This document shows positions 47,034 through 56,210 of a DNA stretch of 64,000 bases, in pieces (the stretch's first letter is position 1; each line of letters opens with the position of its first letter). This DNA is from Ruminococcus sp. (GTDB lineage Bacteria; Bacillota; Clostridia; Oscillospirales; Acutalibacteraceae). A model generated the notes under the pieces. It was not told the origin of the DNA. It ran no database searches and saw only the letters and a program-made list of their open reading frames with translations. The translations under genes and the position numbers were made by a program. Location of the stretch: the NCBI GenBank assembly GCA_004558485.1, contig SFCS01000008.1:8015-72014 (forward strand). Reading direction: 5' to 3'.

Positions 47034-48620
47034 CTAGTGGGTTATGCCGTCATAGACCGAATAGGCTGACGGCGTGATATATGTGAGGGCGGCATGTCCT
47101 GCCGCCATACCCTGTCGGTAGCAAAGCGGAATATATGGCATATCGCGGCTGAAATCGGCGACAAATTCCGCCGCCGTTTTTTCTCCCGCGCGGTAGGCGG
47201 CATAGCTTTGCGCCGCCTTATCCGCCGTGTTCACGCCGTATGCACCCGCGCCGCCTGCGCGAAAAAACACAAAGAGGTTCATCGACGGCGTCAGCCGCAT
47301 CTCGCCGATATAGAGATCAAAATTTCCGGCGGCGAGCTGCGCCTTGTAGTCATCATAGGCGGCGGGCTGCGCCGTGACCTGAAATCCCGCCTGAGTCAGC
47401 TGCTGCACCAAAACCTTGACAAGCGCCTCGCGGCAGCGGTTGCCGCTCGCATACAGAAGGGTGAGCGGCACTTCCTTCACCGACGCCGCACCGGCAACAC
47501 CGGTAGCATCGGTTGTAGCCGTTTCGGCAGTCGTTGTTGCGGTCGTTACGGTTGTTGTCGCGGTGTCCGTTGCAGCCGTTTCGGCAGTTGTCGGCACAGA
47601 TTGCGCCGTTTGCAGCAGCTCGTTCACTCGTCCCGCCTCACTGCCGGCGGAAAAAGCGGAAAGGCCCGCCGCCGGTCTCCATTTCGGGTGAAACGGCGTC
47701 GTCGCGGGCATCGCCCGTCCGGCATAGGACGAGGCGGCAAGTGCCGTGCGGTCAACCGCCGCAGACAACGCCTGTCGCACAGCGGGGGCGGCAAGCACCG
47801 CCCTGCCGCTGTTGACGCCGAGATACACAAGCTGCGGGAGATCCACCGCCGTATCCTTGGCGGAGGTGCGGGGGATGTTACCGTCGCTGAGATCTTGAAA
47901 CATATAGTGAATGCTGCCGTTCTCCAGATTCTGCAGCACGGCATCCTTGCTGACGAGGGAAAGGAGCTTTATCTCCTTGTTCTGTGCGGTCGCACCGGCG
48001 GCGTTTTTGGGGTTCGCCGTCAGCGTCTGACGGTCCGCCTGGAAAACATACGCGCCGCTGCCGACGGCGGCGGTCGCCGCCGCCCCCGTATCGGTCGAGC
48101 GCTTGATGATCGGGAAATACAGATTATAGCTGCCGTTCGGATCGGCAGAGGACAGCGTGAAGGTGATGACGCCGCGCTTGGCGCTCGCCGCTTGCACATT
48201 GGAAAGGGCGACACGGTAATTCTCCGAGGCCTTCGCTTTGTTGAAGCTATACACCACGTCGTCGCCGGTGACGGCGCTGCCGTCCGAAAAGACGGCGTTC
48301 GCACGCAGGGTGACGGCAATGTGCGTTGAGTCGGTCTGCTCCGCGCTTTGCGCCAGCACAAGCGTCGGGGAGAAATCCGCTCCCGGCCGCAGCAGCGGCT
48401 CATACAAAAGCGGGGAAAGGCAGACATTGAGCTGTGTCGCAGCGGAGAAGGGGTCGAGCGTGTCCTCGCGGTTATAGGCAAGGCACAGCGTTTCCGGCGC
48501 AGTCACCGCATCGCCGTTGTCGGTCGGCGCCGTGTCGGAACCGGAGGGCGTCACCGCCCGACAGCCGACAAACGCAAGCGTCAGCAGCAGGCAGGAAAGC
48601 AAGCTCAAAATGCGTTTCAC
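47034..48620 (-). CDS. OppA-like ABC transporter substrate-binding lipoprotein (family 5), orphan
   Basis: A 528-residue family 5 solute-binding protein with a lipoprotein signal (LLLTLAFVGC) and the fold of peptide/nickel-binding proteins (LCLAYNREDTLDPFSAATQ, YVFQADRQTLTANPKN, LPQLVYLGVNSGR). It is missing the usual permease and ATPase genes nearby. A stretch of about 35 residues is nearly only Ala, Thr and Glu (TAETAATDTATTTVTTATTT) and contains the repeated unit TAETA; it interrupts the last third of the fold. The gene heads the Asp23-fakA operon, an unusual place. Confidence 0.85.
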   Translation of the reverse strand: MKRILSLLSCLLLTLAFVGCRAVTPSGSDTAPTDNGDAVTAPETLCLAYNREDTLDPFSAATQLNVCLSPLLYEPLLRPGADFSPTLVLAQSAEQTDSTHIAVTLRANAVFSDGSAVTGDDVVYSFNKAKASENYRVALSNVQAASAKRGVITFTLSSADPNGSYNLYFPIIKRSTDTGAAATAAVGSGAYVFQADRQTLTANPKNAAGATAQNKEIKLLSLVSKDAVLQNLENGSIHYMFQDLSDGNIPRTSAKDTAVDLPQLVYLGVNSGRAVLAAPAVRQALSAAVDRTALAASSYAGRAMPATTPFHPKWRPAAGLSAFSAGSEAGRVNELLQTAQSVPTTAETAATDTATTTVTTATTTAETATTDATGVAGAASVKEVPLTLLYASGNRCREALVKVLVQQLTQAGFQVTAQPAAYDDYKAQLAAGNFDLYIGEMRLTPSMNLFVFFRAGGAGAYGVNTADKAAQSYAAYRAGEKTAAEFVADFSRDMPYIPLCYRQGMAAGHAALTYITPSAYSVYDGITH

Positions 48621-48646
48621 GGCACACCTCCTACACTCGTCATTCT

Positions 48647-48675
48647 AGTATAGCACTTTCTCACAAAATAATCAA
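48647..48675 (-). promoter_or_regulatory. Promoter of the OppA-like/Asp23/fakA operon
   Basis: TTGATT (48670-48675) and TATACT (48647-48652), spaced by 17 bases on the minus strand. Confidence 0.75.
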
Positions 48676-48693
48676 CACAAATTTGGCGAAAAA

Positions 48694-48723
48694 GCGCCCC
48701 TCCTACCTGCGTAAGAGGGGCGT
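48694..48723 (-). terminator. Terminator after pnp
   Basis: GCCCCTCTTACG and its partner GTAGGAGGGGC form a stem that ends in GCTTTTTC on the minus strand, 17 bases past the pnp stop. Confidence 0.85.
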
Positions 48724-48739
48724 CGGATAATCTTATGCT

Positions 48740-50935
48740 TTAGTCGTCGTCACGGCGGCGATCGTTGCGGCGGAAACCGCCTTCACGGCGCGGTCTGAAG
48801 GAACGGGGCGCATCGGAAACAGAGTTTTCCGGCGTCAGCCCTTCGACCTCGATGAGCGCGTCGCGGCGGGACAGGTTCAGTCTGCCCTGCTCGTCGATCT
48901 CGACGACCTTGACCATGACCTCGTCGCCGACCGACACGACATCCTCCACCTTGTCCACGCGCTTGACATCAAGACGGCTGATGTGCACAAGGCCCTCCTT
49001 GCCGGGCGCGATCTCCACGAATGCGCCGAAGGTCATGAGGCGGGTGACGCGACCCTTATAGATCGCACCGATCTCGGGATCCTTTGCAATGGTCTCGACA
49101 ACCATGAGCGCACGCTTGGCATCGTCGGTGTTGAGCGCGGAAATGAACACGCCGCCGTCCTCGGAAATATCGATTTTGCAGTTGCATTCCGTCTGGATTT
49201 TCTGAATGACGCAGCCGCCCTTACCGATGACCTCGCGGATCTTGTCAACATCGATCTTGGTGCTGAGCATCTTCGGCGCATACTTCGAAAGCTCTGCGCG
49301 CGGCTCGCTGATAACCGGCGCCATCACATCGTCCAGGATGTGGATGCGCGCTTTATAGGTCTTTTCGAGCGCTTCCTTGATGATGGCGGGGGTGAGACCG
49401 TGCACCTTCAGATCCATCTGAATGGCGGTGATGCCCTTCTTCGTGCCGCCGACCTTGAAGTCCATGTCGCCGAAGAAGTCCTCAAGGCCCTGGATGTCGA
49501 CCATGGTCATGAAACGGTCGCCTTCGGTGACAAGACCGCAGGAGATACCGGCAACAGGCGCCTTGATCGGCACGCCCGCATCCATGAGCGCCAGCGTGGA
49601 GCCGCAGATGGACGCCTGCGAGGTGGAGCCGTTGGAGGACAGCACTTCGCTCACAAGACGGATGGTGTAGGGGAACTCCTCCACAGAGGGCAGCACCGGA
49701 ATGAGCGCACGCTCCGCCAATGCACCGTGACCGATCTCACGACGGCCGGGACCGCGGGAGGGCTTGGTTTCGCCCACGGAATAGGACGGGAAGTTGTAGT
49801 GATGGATATAGCGTTTTTCGGTCTGATCGTCGAGACCGTCCAGCTGCTGCGCGTCGCCGGTGGAGCCGAGTGTCGTCACCGTCAGCACCTGCGTCTGTCC
49901 GCGGGTGAACATGCCGCTGCCGTGTGCGCGGGGAAGAATGCCGACCTCTGCCGCGAGCGGGCGGATGTCATTGATGCCGCGACCGTCCACGCGCTTGCCG
50001 TCATCCAGCAGCCAGCGGCGCACGACATATTTCTGCAGCTTGTACAGGCAATCGTCGATCTTGGCGATGTCATCGGGATACTGCTCATCAAACTGCGCAT
50101 GCACCTCGTCATACACCGGCAGCAGGCGCTCGTCGCGCACCAGCTTGTTGTCGGTGTCGAGCGCATAGCGCACCTTTTCGATGGCAAATTCCTTGATCGC
50201 CTCGAACATCGCCGGATCGGGATCGTTGGAGGTGAAGGGGAACTTCTCCTTGCCGATCTCCTTGACGATGTCGTTGATGAAGGTCACGATCTGCTGGTTT
50301 GCCTCGTGACCCGTCATGATGGCGTCAAACATGGTGTCGTTGTCGATCTCGTTGGCGCCCGCCTCGATCATCGCGACCAGATCGGCCGTGGATGCCACGG
50401 TCACATGCATCTCGGAGCGCTTTTCCTCTTCGGCGGTCGGATTGATGACGAACTTGCCGTCCACCATGCCCACGACCACGCCGGAGATCGGGCCGTCCCA
50501 CGGGATGTCCGAAATGGCGATGGCGATGGATGCACCGATCATCGCCGTCGTTTCCGGCTGACAGTCCGGATCCACCGACATGACCGTGCAGACGATGGAA
50601 ACATCGTTGCGCATGTCCTTCGGGAACAGCGGACGGATCGGGCGGTCGATGACGCGCGAGGTGAGGATCGCCTTCTCGCTCGGGCGCGCTTCGCGGCGCT
50701 GGAACGAGCCGGGGATCTTGCCCACGGAGTACATCTTTTCCTCATAGTCCACCGAAAGCGGGAAGAAGTCCACGCCCTCACGCGGCTTGGCGGAGGCGGT
50801 GACATTGCACAGGATGGCGGTCTCGCCGTAGCGGACGAGGCAGGAGCCGTTGGACAGCTGCGCCATTTTGCCGGTCTCCACGACGAGCGGACGCCCGGCG
50901 AGCGTTGTTTCAAACTTTCTGTAATTTTCGAACAC
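48740..50935 (-). CDS. pnp: Polyribonucleotide nucleotidyltransferase (PNPase)
   Basis: A 731-residue trimeric exoribonuclease that degrades RNA 3' to 5' with phosphate. Two RNase PH domains (residues about 1-230 and 310-540) flank a helical linker; a KH domain (VIGKGGCVIQKIQTECN) and an S1 domain (GRVTRLMTFGAFVEI) follow. The final residues are Arg/Asp-rich (RRNDRRRDDD). It lies after rpsO with a long leader between, the usual gene order. GAGGTAATT precedes the ATG. Confidence 0.96.
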   Translation of the reverse strand: MFENYRKFETTLAGRPLVVETGKMAQLSNGSCLVRYGETAILCNVTASAKPREGVDFFPLSVDYEEKMYSVGKIPGSFQRREARPSEKAILTSRVIDRPIRPLFPKDMRNDVSIVCTVMSVDPDCQPETTAMIGASIAIAISDIPWDGPISGVVVGMVDGKFVINPTAEEEKRSEMHVTVASTADLVAMIEAGANEIDNDTMFDAIMTGHEANQQIVTFINDIVKEIGKEKFPFTSNDPDPAMFEAIKEFAIEKVRYALDTDNKLVRDERLLPVYDEVHAQFDEQYPDDIAKIDDCLYKLQKYVVRRWLLDDGKRVDGRGINDIRPLAAEVGILPRAHGSGMFTRGQTQVLTVTTLGSTGDAQQLDGLDDQTEKRYIHHYNFPSYSVGETKPSRGPGRREIGHGALAERALIPVLPSVEEFPYTIRLVSEVLSSNGSTSQASICGSTLALMDAGVPIKAPVAGISCGLVTEGDRFMTMVDIQGLEDFFGDMDFKVGGTKKGITAIQMDLKVHGLTPAIIKEALEKTYKARIHILDDVMAPVISEPRAELSKYAPKMLSTKIDVDKIREVIGKGGCVIQKIQTECNCKIDISEDGGVFISALNTDDAKRALMVVETIAKDPEIGAIYKGRVTRLMTFGAFVEIAPGKEGLVHISRLDVKRVDKVEDVVSVGDEVMVKVVEIDEQGRLNLSRRDALIEVEGLTPENSVSDAPRSFRPRREGGFRRNDRRRDDD

Positions 50936-50976
50936 GAAATTACCTCCTCTGTTTTTATGTTAACGGAGGACAGGGC

Positions 50977-51036
50977 ATTTAGCAATAAAACCGACGCTTT
51001 TGCGGCGCGTCAAAAGCGCCCGTTTCATCGCTAAAT
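50977..51036 (-). promoter_or_regulatory. Long imperfect hairpin in the pnp leader
   Basis: ATTTAGCGATGAAAC at the 5' side pairs with GTTTTATTGCTAAAT at the 3' side on the minus strand, continued inward by GCGCTTTTG and CAAAAGCG. In enteric bacteria a long pnp leader stem is cut by RNase III and limits PNPase. The same may apply here, as inference only. Confidence 0.55.
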
Positions 51037-51068
51037 CCGATCGCTCCGTCACAGACAAAAAACACGCA

Positions 51069-51096
51069 GAGGCAGGCGGATGATCCGCCTGCCTCA
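51069..51096 (-). terminator. Terminator between rpsO and pnp
   Basis: GAGGCAGGCGGA and TCCGCCTGCCTC form a perfect twelve-base stem with a three-base apex, followed by TGCGTGTTTTTT on the minus strand. It may allow part of the transcription to reach pnp. Confidence 0.7.
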
Positions 51097-51104
51097 AAGG
51101 TGTC

Positions 51105-51371
51105 TTACTTACGCAGTCCGAGCTTTTCGATCAGCGCACGATAACGGTTGATGTCCTTTTTCTTGAGGTACACCAGCAGATTGTGGCGATGACCGACCAT
51201 TTTCAGCAGGCCGCGGTTGGAATGGTGATCCTTCTTGTGCACCTTCAGGTGCTCGGTCAGATCCTTGATGCGCTTGGTGAGAACAGCGATCTGGACTTCC
51301 GGAGAACCGGTGTCGCCTTCGTGGATCGCAAATTCCTTCATAATGGCGGTTTTCTCTTCGGGTAACATCAT
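51105..51371 (-). CDS. rpsO: 30S ribosomal protein S15
   Basis: An 88-residue ribosomal protein that binds 16S rRNA at the three-way junction. The family sequence GDTGSPEVQIAVLTKRI, HKKDHHSNRGLL and KMVGHRHNLLVYLKKKD is fully kept, and the length is typical. Two ATG codons are adjacent at the start; GAGGTGAAAG lies in front. The leader of about 110 bases may carry an autoregulatory fold, which I could not define. Confidence 0.97.
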   Translation of the reverse strand: MMLPEEKTAIMKEFAIHEGDTGSPEVQIAVLTKRIKDLTEHLKVHKKDHHSNRGLLKMVGHRHNLLVYLKKKDINRYRALIEKLGLRK

Positions 51372-51483
51372 AGTCTTTCACCTCTTCAAAAATTGCCGCA
51401 TCACGCAGTACAGGGTCAATCAAAAACACAGAGGCAGACGCCGCTGACCGCGGGATCGGAGCGCTGTTTTGCACAGCCTATAT

Positions 51484-51512
51484 ACTATACCACGCTTTTT
51501 TGCGTTTGTAAA
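51484..51512 (-). promoter_or_regulatory. Promoter for rpsO
   Basis: TTTACA (51507-51512) and TATAGT (51484-51489) on the minus strand, 17 bases apart. Confidence 0.75.
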
Positions 51513-51519
51513 GTATTTT

Positions 51520-52284
51520 TTATTTCATGAAATGCGCATGGATATATTCGCTGCTCATCTTCACGCTTTCAAACGGATCGCCGGGGCAGGTGTCCTGCTC
51601 CACGACATAGTATTTCACGCCCGTCTTTTCGGCAGTTTTGATAATTTTGTCAAAATCCATGTTGCCGTTACCGATCTCGGTGATGAACGGCTGACGATCC
51701 CGGTTCACGCCCATGTCCTTCAGATGCAGGATGTCGATGCGCCCGGCGAGCTTTTCGATCCAGGAGCAGACATCGCCGCCCGCGTGCTGCACCCAATAGG
51801 TGTCCAGAACAAAGGAGGTTTTGTCCGGATCGAGATTTTCAACGAGAATGTCCATCATCGTTTTGTCGCCGTCATATTTGCAGAATTCGTGGCTGTGATT
51901 GTGATAGGTAAACTTGAAGCCCTCGGGACAGACAGCGTCGGTCAGACGGCGCACCTTGTCGAGAAACGCCTCGATCTCCGCAAGACACAGGGTATCTGAG
52001 AAAAAGCCGCCGATGCCCATGTTGGTCGTGCCGAGCATGCGGTGCTCGTCCATCGCCTTCTGCGGATCGGCGAGCATTTCGTCGATGCTGCAGTGTGTGC
52101 CGCAGATCTCGATGCCCTCCTCGTGTGCGATCCTGCCGAACGCCTCACAGCCGATCGGGCAGCCGGCGGTCTGCGCCAGCGTATAGCCCATGTCATGCAG
52201 CTTTTTGAAGGAGGCTCTTGTGTCCTCCGGGGTGTCCAGATGGCCGCGGATGCTGTAAAGCTGTAAGCCGAGTTCTTTGATCAT
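51520..52284 (-). CDS. Sugar phosphate isomerase/epimerase (TIM barrel)
   Basis: A 254-residue xylose-isomerase-like TIM barrel. Likely metal ligands are in FKFTYHNHSHEF, FVLDTYWVQHAGGD, DILHLKD and YVVEQD. The family includes inosose dehydratases, tagatose/hydroxypyruvate isomerases and epimerases; the exact reaction cannot be told. It lacks a signal peptide. AGGGGAGG is upstream of the ATG. It is a single-gene unit, divergent from ispD. Confidence 0.8.
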   Translation of the reverse strand: MIKELGLQLYSIRGHLDTPEDTRASFKKLHDMGYTLAQTAGCPIGCEAFGRIAHEEGIEICGTHCSIDEMLADPQKAMDEHRMLGTTNMGIGGFFSDTLCLAEIEAFLDKVRRLTDAVCPEGFKFTYHNHSHEFCKYDGDKTMMDILVENLDPDKTSFVLDTYWVQHAGGDVCSWIEKLAGRIDILHLKDMGVNRDRQPFITEIGNGNMDFDKIIKTAEKTGVKYYVVEQDTCPGDPFESVKMSSEYIHAHFMK

Positions 52285-52325
52285 GACAATTTCCTCCCCT
52301 TTTATAAAAGGTGCTTTTTGGGCTC

Positions 52326-52354
52326 AGTATAGCACCGTGATTTTTGAAAAGCAA
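52326..52354 (-). promoter_or_regulatory. Promoter for the sugar isomerase gene
   Basis: TTGCTT (52349-52354) and TATACT (52326-52331) on the minus strand, 17 bases apart. Confidence 0.75.
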
Positions 52355-52362
52355 CATTTTAT

Positions 52363-52391
52363 TTGCTTTTTTTGAAAAAATCGCGTATACT
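52363..52391 (+). promoter_or_regulatory. Promoter for ispD-asnB
   Basis: TTGCTT (52363-52368) and TATACT (52386-52391), spaced by 17. Its -35 box is eight bases from that of the divergent isomerase promoter. Confidence 0.7.
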
Positions 52392-52440
52392 CATTTCGAT
52401 GAACCCGCCATCGGTCGATGGTGAGAAAAGGAGAAACGAC

Positions 52441-53097
52441 ATGACCGTTGCCATTTTGCTTGCCGCGGGAAATTCCGTGCGCATGGGGCAGGACAAGCTC
52501 TCTGCCGTGCTCGGTGACCGCCCGGTGCTGGCGCACACGCTCGGCGTGTTTGAGGCGTGCGATGCGATCGACGCGATCGTGCTTGTCGCCCGCCCGCAGG
52601 ATAAAGAACGGTATGAGGCGCTGTGCGGACAGTACGGTATCGGCAAGCTCATTACCGTTTGCAGCGGCGGCGCAACGCGGCAGCAATCGGCGCGAAACGG
52701 GCTTGCCGCCGTGCCGCAGGACTGCACGCTGCTTGCCATTCACGACGGCGCGCGCCCGCTTTTGCGCGAGGATGTGCTTTTGCGCGTTCTGCGGGATGCC
52801 GAAAAATACGGTGCGGCGACCGCCGCTGTCCCCGTGAAGGACACGGTGAAGACCGCGACCGCCGACGGCTTTGTGGACAACACGCCGCCGCGCAGCACGT
52901 TGCAGCTGGTGCAGACGCCGCAGGCGTTTCGCACCGACCTCTACAGAAAGGCGCTTGCCGCCGCAAAAGAGGAATACACCGACGACTGCCAGCTGCTCGA
53001 AGCGTGCGGCATGCCGGTGCGGCTGACCGAGGGCAGCTACAGCAACATAAAAATCACCACGCCGGAGGATCTGCGTATCGCCGGCGCATTACTGTAA
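52441..53097 (+). CDS. ispD: 2-C-methyl-D-erythritol 4-phosphate cytidylyltransferase
   Basis: A 218-residue enzyme of the non-mevalonate isoprenoid pathway that adds CMP to methylerythritol phosphate. The nucleotide loop is LLAAGNSVRMGQDK, with VHDGARPL-like IHDGARPLLRED, VPVKDTVK and the C-terminal NIKITTPEDL. The start at 52441 has AAGGAG; the open frame reaches back to 52363 without a site. It precedes asnB by twelve bases. Confidence 0.93.
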   Translation: MTVAILLAAGNSVRMGQDKLSAVLGDRPVLAHTLGVFEACDAIDAIVLVARPQDKERYEALCGQYGIGKLITVCSGGATRQQSARNGLAAVPQDCTLLAIHDGARPLLREDVLLRVLRDAEKYGAATAAVPVKDTVKTATADGFVDNTPPRSTLQLVQTPQAFRTDLYRKALAAAKEEYTDDCQLLEACGMPVRLTEGSYSNIKITTPEDLRIAGALL

Positions 53098-53109
53098 GGA
53101 GCGTTTTCT

Positions 53110-54939
53110 ATGTGTGGATTGTGCGGATTTACGGGGGAGCTCGTCGACAGGGAGACCCATCTGCGGCAGATGACCGAAAAGATCATCCATCGTGGTCCCG
53201 ACTCCGACGGCTTTTATACCGACGCGGACATTGCCATGGGCTTTCGGCGGCTGAGCATCATCGACCTCGGCGCGGGCGATCAGCCGCTGTATAACGAGGA
53301 CAAAACGCTCGTTCTGACCTTCAACGGCGAGATCTATAACTATAAAGCGCTGCGCGCCCAGCTGCTGGAAAAGGGGCACATTTTCGTTACCGAAAGCGAC
53401 AGCGAGGTGCTGCTCCACGGCTTTGAGGAGTGGGGTGAGGAGCTGCTGCCCCGCCTGCGCGGCATGTTCGGCTTTGCCATTTGGAACACGGAGAAAAAGG
53501 AACTGTTCCTTGCGCGCGACCCGTTTGGCATCAAGCCGATGCACTATACCCGTCTTGCCGACGGGCGACTGGTGTACGGTTCGGAGATCAAGTCCATCCT
53601 CACGCACCCCGATGTCAAAAAGGAATTCAATCCGGCGGCACTCGACGGGTATCTGTCGTTTCAGTATTCCGTGCCGGACGAGACCTTTTTCAGGGATATT
53701 TACTGTCTGCCGCCCGCGCACTGCCTGTGGTACCGCGACGGCGAGGTGACGCTGCACCGCTATTTCGATCCGATGTTCACACCGGACGAGGACATGACGC
53801 TGGACGAGGCGGTCGAGGAGATCGACCGCGCATTCACCGATTCGGTGGAGGCGCACCGCATCAGCGATGTGGAGGTCGGCTGTTTCCTTTCGAGCGGCGT
53901 GGACTCAAGCTTCGTCGCGTCCTATTTCGGCGGGCAAAAGGCGTTCACGGTCGGGTTCGACAACGGACAGCATTATAATGAAAGTAATTATGCCGCCGAG
54001 CTTGCAAAAGAGGTCGGCATCGAGCACTATGTGCACATCATTTCGGAGGAGGAGTATTGGGCGTCGTTGCCCAAGGTGCAGTATTACCTCGATCAGCCGC
54101 TTGCCGATCCCTCCTGTGTGGCGCTGTATTTCGTGTCAAAGCTGGCGGCGGAGCATGTCAAGGTCGTGCTGTCCGGCGAGGGCGCGGATGAGCTTTTCGG
54201 CGGCTATCGCATTTATCATGAGCCGTATTCCCTGCGCGGGTATCAGCGCCTGCCGCGCTTTTTGCGCAAATTCCTTGCCGCGTGCGCTGCAAGGCTGCCG
54301 GATTTCAAGGGAAAATCGTTTCTCATGCGCGGCGCGCAGACGCTCGAAGAGCGGTTCATCGGCAACGCCAAGATGTTCACCGAAAAAGAAAAAGCGCGCC
54401 TTTTGCGCGACATTCCCGCGACGGACCCGACGGAGAAAACGCGCGCCTTCTATGCGCAGACGGCGGGGCAGGACGATGTCACCCGCATGCAGTATCTCGA
54501 CATCAACCGCTGGATGGTCGGCGACATCCTGCTCAAGGCGGATCGCATGAGCATGGCACATTCCCTGGAGCTGCGCGTGCCGTTTTTGGACAAGGAGGTG
54601 TTCAAGGTGGCGTCGCGCATCCCCGTCAGGCACCGCATCGCGGCGGGCACGACGAAATATGCCATGCGTCTTGCCGCCGAGCGGCACATCCCCGCGTCCG
54701 CTGCCGAAAAGCCGAAGCTGGGCTTTCCCGTGCCCATCCGCGTGTGGCTGCGGGAGGAGAAGTATTATAACACGGTGAAAGCGGCGTTCACTTCGCCGAC
54801 CGCCGCGCAGTTCTTCAATACAAGCGAGCTGCTTTCGATGCTCGATGCGCATTTTGCCGGGAAGAAGGACAACAGCCGCAAGATCTGGACGGTGTATATG
54901 TTCCTCGTGTGGTATGATGTCTATTTCACCGCGGCATAA
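53110..54939 (+). CDS. asnB: Asparagine synthase (glutamine-hydrolysing)
   Basis: A 609-residue two-domain enzyme that makes asparagine from aspartate, ATP and glutamine. The N-terminal glutaminase begins MCGLCGF with the nucleophile Cys2, followed by RGPDSDG and FNGEIYNY. The synthetase domain has the P-loop FLSSGVDSSF and the GEGADELFGGY site. The length is normal. GGAG precedes the ATG. Confidence 0.95.
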   Translation: MCGLCGFTGELVDRETHLRQMTEKIIHRGPDSDGFYTDADIAMGFRRLSIIDLGAGDQPLYNEDKTLVLTFNGEIYNYKALRAQLLEKGHIFVTESDSEVLLHGFEEWGEELLPRLRGMFGFAIWNTEKKELFLARDPFGIKPMHYTRLADGRLVYGSEIKSILTHPDVKKEFNPAALDGYLSFQYSVPDETFFRDIYCLPPAHCLWYRDGEVTLHRYFDPMFTPDEDMTLDEAVEEIDRAFTDSVEAHRISDVEVGCFLSSGVDSSFVASYFGGQKAFTVGFDNGQHYNESNYAAELAKEVGIEHYVHIISEEEYWASLPKVQYYLDQPLADPSCVALYFVSKLAAEHVKVVLSGEGADELFGGYRIYHEPYSLRGYQRLPRFLRKFLAACAARLPDFKGKSFLMRGAQTLEERFIGNAKMFTEKEKARLLRDIPATDPTEKTRAFYAQTAGQDDVTRMQYLDINRWMVGDILLKADRMSMAHSLELRVPFLDKEVFKVASRIPVRHRIAAGTTKYAMRLAAERHIPASAAEKPKLGFPVPIRVWLREEKYYNTVKAAFTSPTAAQFFNTSELLSMLDAHFAGKKDNSRKIWTVYMFLVWYDVYFTAA

Positions 54940-54981
54940 AAAGCGCCCTTTCCGCATACATTGTGGCGGAGGTGGGGCACT

Positions 54982-55449
54982 GTGTTTGTTTTTTCTCTGA
55001 AAACTTCAAAAAGGCAGATGGCGTGGGCGGTCGTTTGCGTGCTGCTGCTCATTGCCATTTTGCTGACGCTGGCGCTGTGGCCGGAGACGACGCCGACGGC
55101 GGCAGCCGCTGAAAACGACAGCGGCAAAGCCTTTCTCGCCGCGCTCGGCTACACAGCGGGGGACGGCGAGGTGCGCGAGGTGCGTCTGCCCGACACGGCG
55201 GACGCGACGCTGACGACCTATAACGCGCTGCAAAAAACGGCGGGGATGGATCTTTCCGCTTATTGCGGCAAGACCGTGCGGCTTTGCACCTATACCGTCA
55301 CCGACCACCCTGCGGGGGAGGCGGTGGCGCACTTGTATGTCTATAAAGATCGTGTAGTGGGAGGGGACATTTCCTCGCCGACGGCGGGAGGCTTTTGTGA
55401 GGCGCTTCTGCCGCGTGCGGCGGGCGTGACACATGGAACGACTGGATAA
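54982..55449 (+). CDS. DUF4830-like membrane-anchored protein
   Basis: A 155-residue protein with one N-terminal membrane helix (MAWAVVCVLLLIAILLTLAL) and a small extracytoplasmic domain that starts with FLAALGYTAGDGEVREVRLP. This resembles the DUF4830 family, small Clostridia proteins of unknown function. GGAGG precedes the GTG at 54982. The end overlaps the pseudouridine synthase gene by 17 bases. Confidence 0.65.
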   Translation: MFVFSLKTSKRQMAWAVVCVLLLIAILLTLALWPETTPTAAAAENDSGKAFLAALGYTAGDGEVREVRLPDTADATLTTYNALQKTAGMDLSAYCGKTVRLCTYTVTDHPAGEAVAHLYVYKDRVVGGDISSPTAGGFCEALLPRAAGVTHGTTG

Positions 55450-56149
55450 GCTGATCTGCTCGCAGGGGATGCGCAGCCGTCGGGAGATCGGCGGCGTCAT
55501 TCGCCGCGGCGGCGTGACCGTGAACGGTGCGGTTTGCCGCGATCCCGCCCGCAAGGTGGATCCTGCCGCCGATCTTGTGACGGTGGAGGGGGAAGCGCTG
55601 CGGTTTTCCGCGTTTGTCTATTATATGCTCAATAAGCCCGCCGGCCTTCTCTGCGTGTCCCGTGACCCGAGGGCGGAGACGGTGGTGGATCTGCTGCGCC
55701 CAGAGGATCGGCGGCGCGGTATTTTTCCGGCGGGACGGCTGGATCGGGATACGCGCGGACTGGTGCTGCTCACCGACGACGGCGACCTGGCGCACCGCCT
55801 TTTGTCGCCGAAAAAGCACATCGAGAAACGCTACCGGGCGATTTTGGACGGGCCGGTGGACAGGCGTGCCGTGGAGGCGTTTGCTGCCGGCGTGGTGTTG
55901 GCGGACGGAACGCGGTGCCGTCCTGCCGGTCTGTGCATTTTGCAGGAGGGCGAACGCCCGCTGGTGGAGATCACTTTGTGCGAGGGAAAATACCATCAGA
56001 TAAAGCGCATGTTCGGCACGCTTGATCGCGGTGTTGACTGGTTAAAGCGCGTGTCGATGGGCGGGCTCATGTTGGATGAGACGCTCAAAGAGGGTGAATA
56101 TAAATCACTTGAAAAACAAGAAATTTCCTTGCTGTTCAAGGAATGTTGA
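55433..56149 (+). CDS. rRNA pseudouridine synthase (RsuA/RluB/RluE/RluF family)
   Basis: A 238-residue enzyme with an N-terminal S4 RNA-binding domain (about 1-55, LDKLICSQGMRSRREIG) and a catalytic domain with the Asp in GRLDRDTRGLVLLTDDG. It converts a uridine of 16S or 23S rRNA to pseudouridine. The exact site cannot be told. It begins inside the preceding gene, which suggests coupling. Confidence 0.9.
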   Translation: MERLDKLICSQGMRSRREIGGVIRRGGVTVNGAVCRDPARKVDPAADLVTVEGEALRFSAFVYYMLNKPAGLLCVSRDPRAETVVDLLRPEDRRRGIFPAGRLDRDTRGLVLLTDDGDLAHRLLSPKKHIEKRYRAILDGPVDRRAVEAFAAGVVLADGTRCRPAGLCILQEGERPLVEITLCEGKYHQIKRMFGTLDRGVDWLKRVSMGGLMLDETLKEGEYKSLEKQEISLLFKEC

Positions 56150-56210
56150 AAACTATTTGTGCAATTTGCCGTTATGAAAAATAGATAAAAAAAGCGGGAA
56201 AAGTTTGTGG

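Noticed and set aside
48983..51034. A 683-codon open frame on the plus strand across pnp
   Set aside because: It is antisense to a fully conserved PNPase gene and looks like a shadow frame of strong codon bias.
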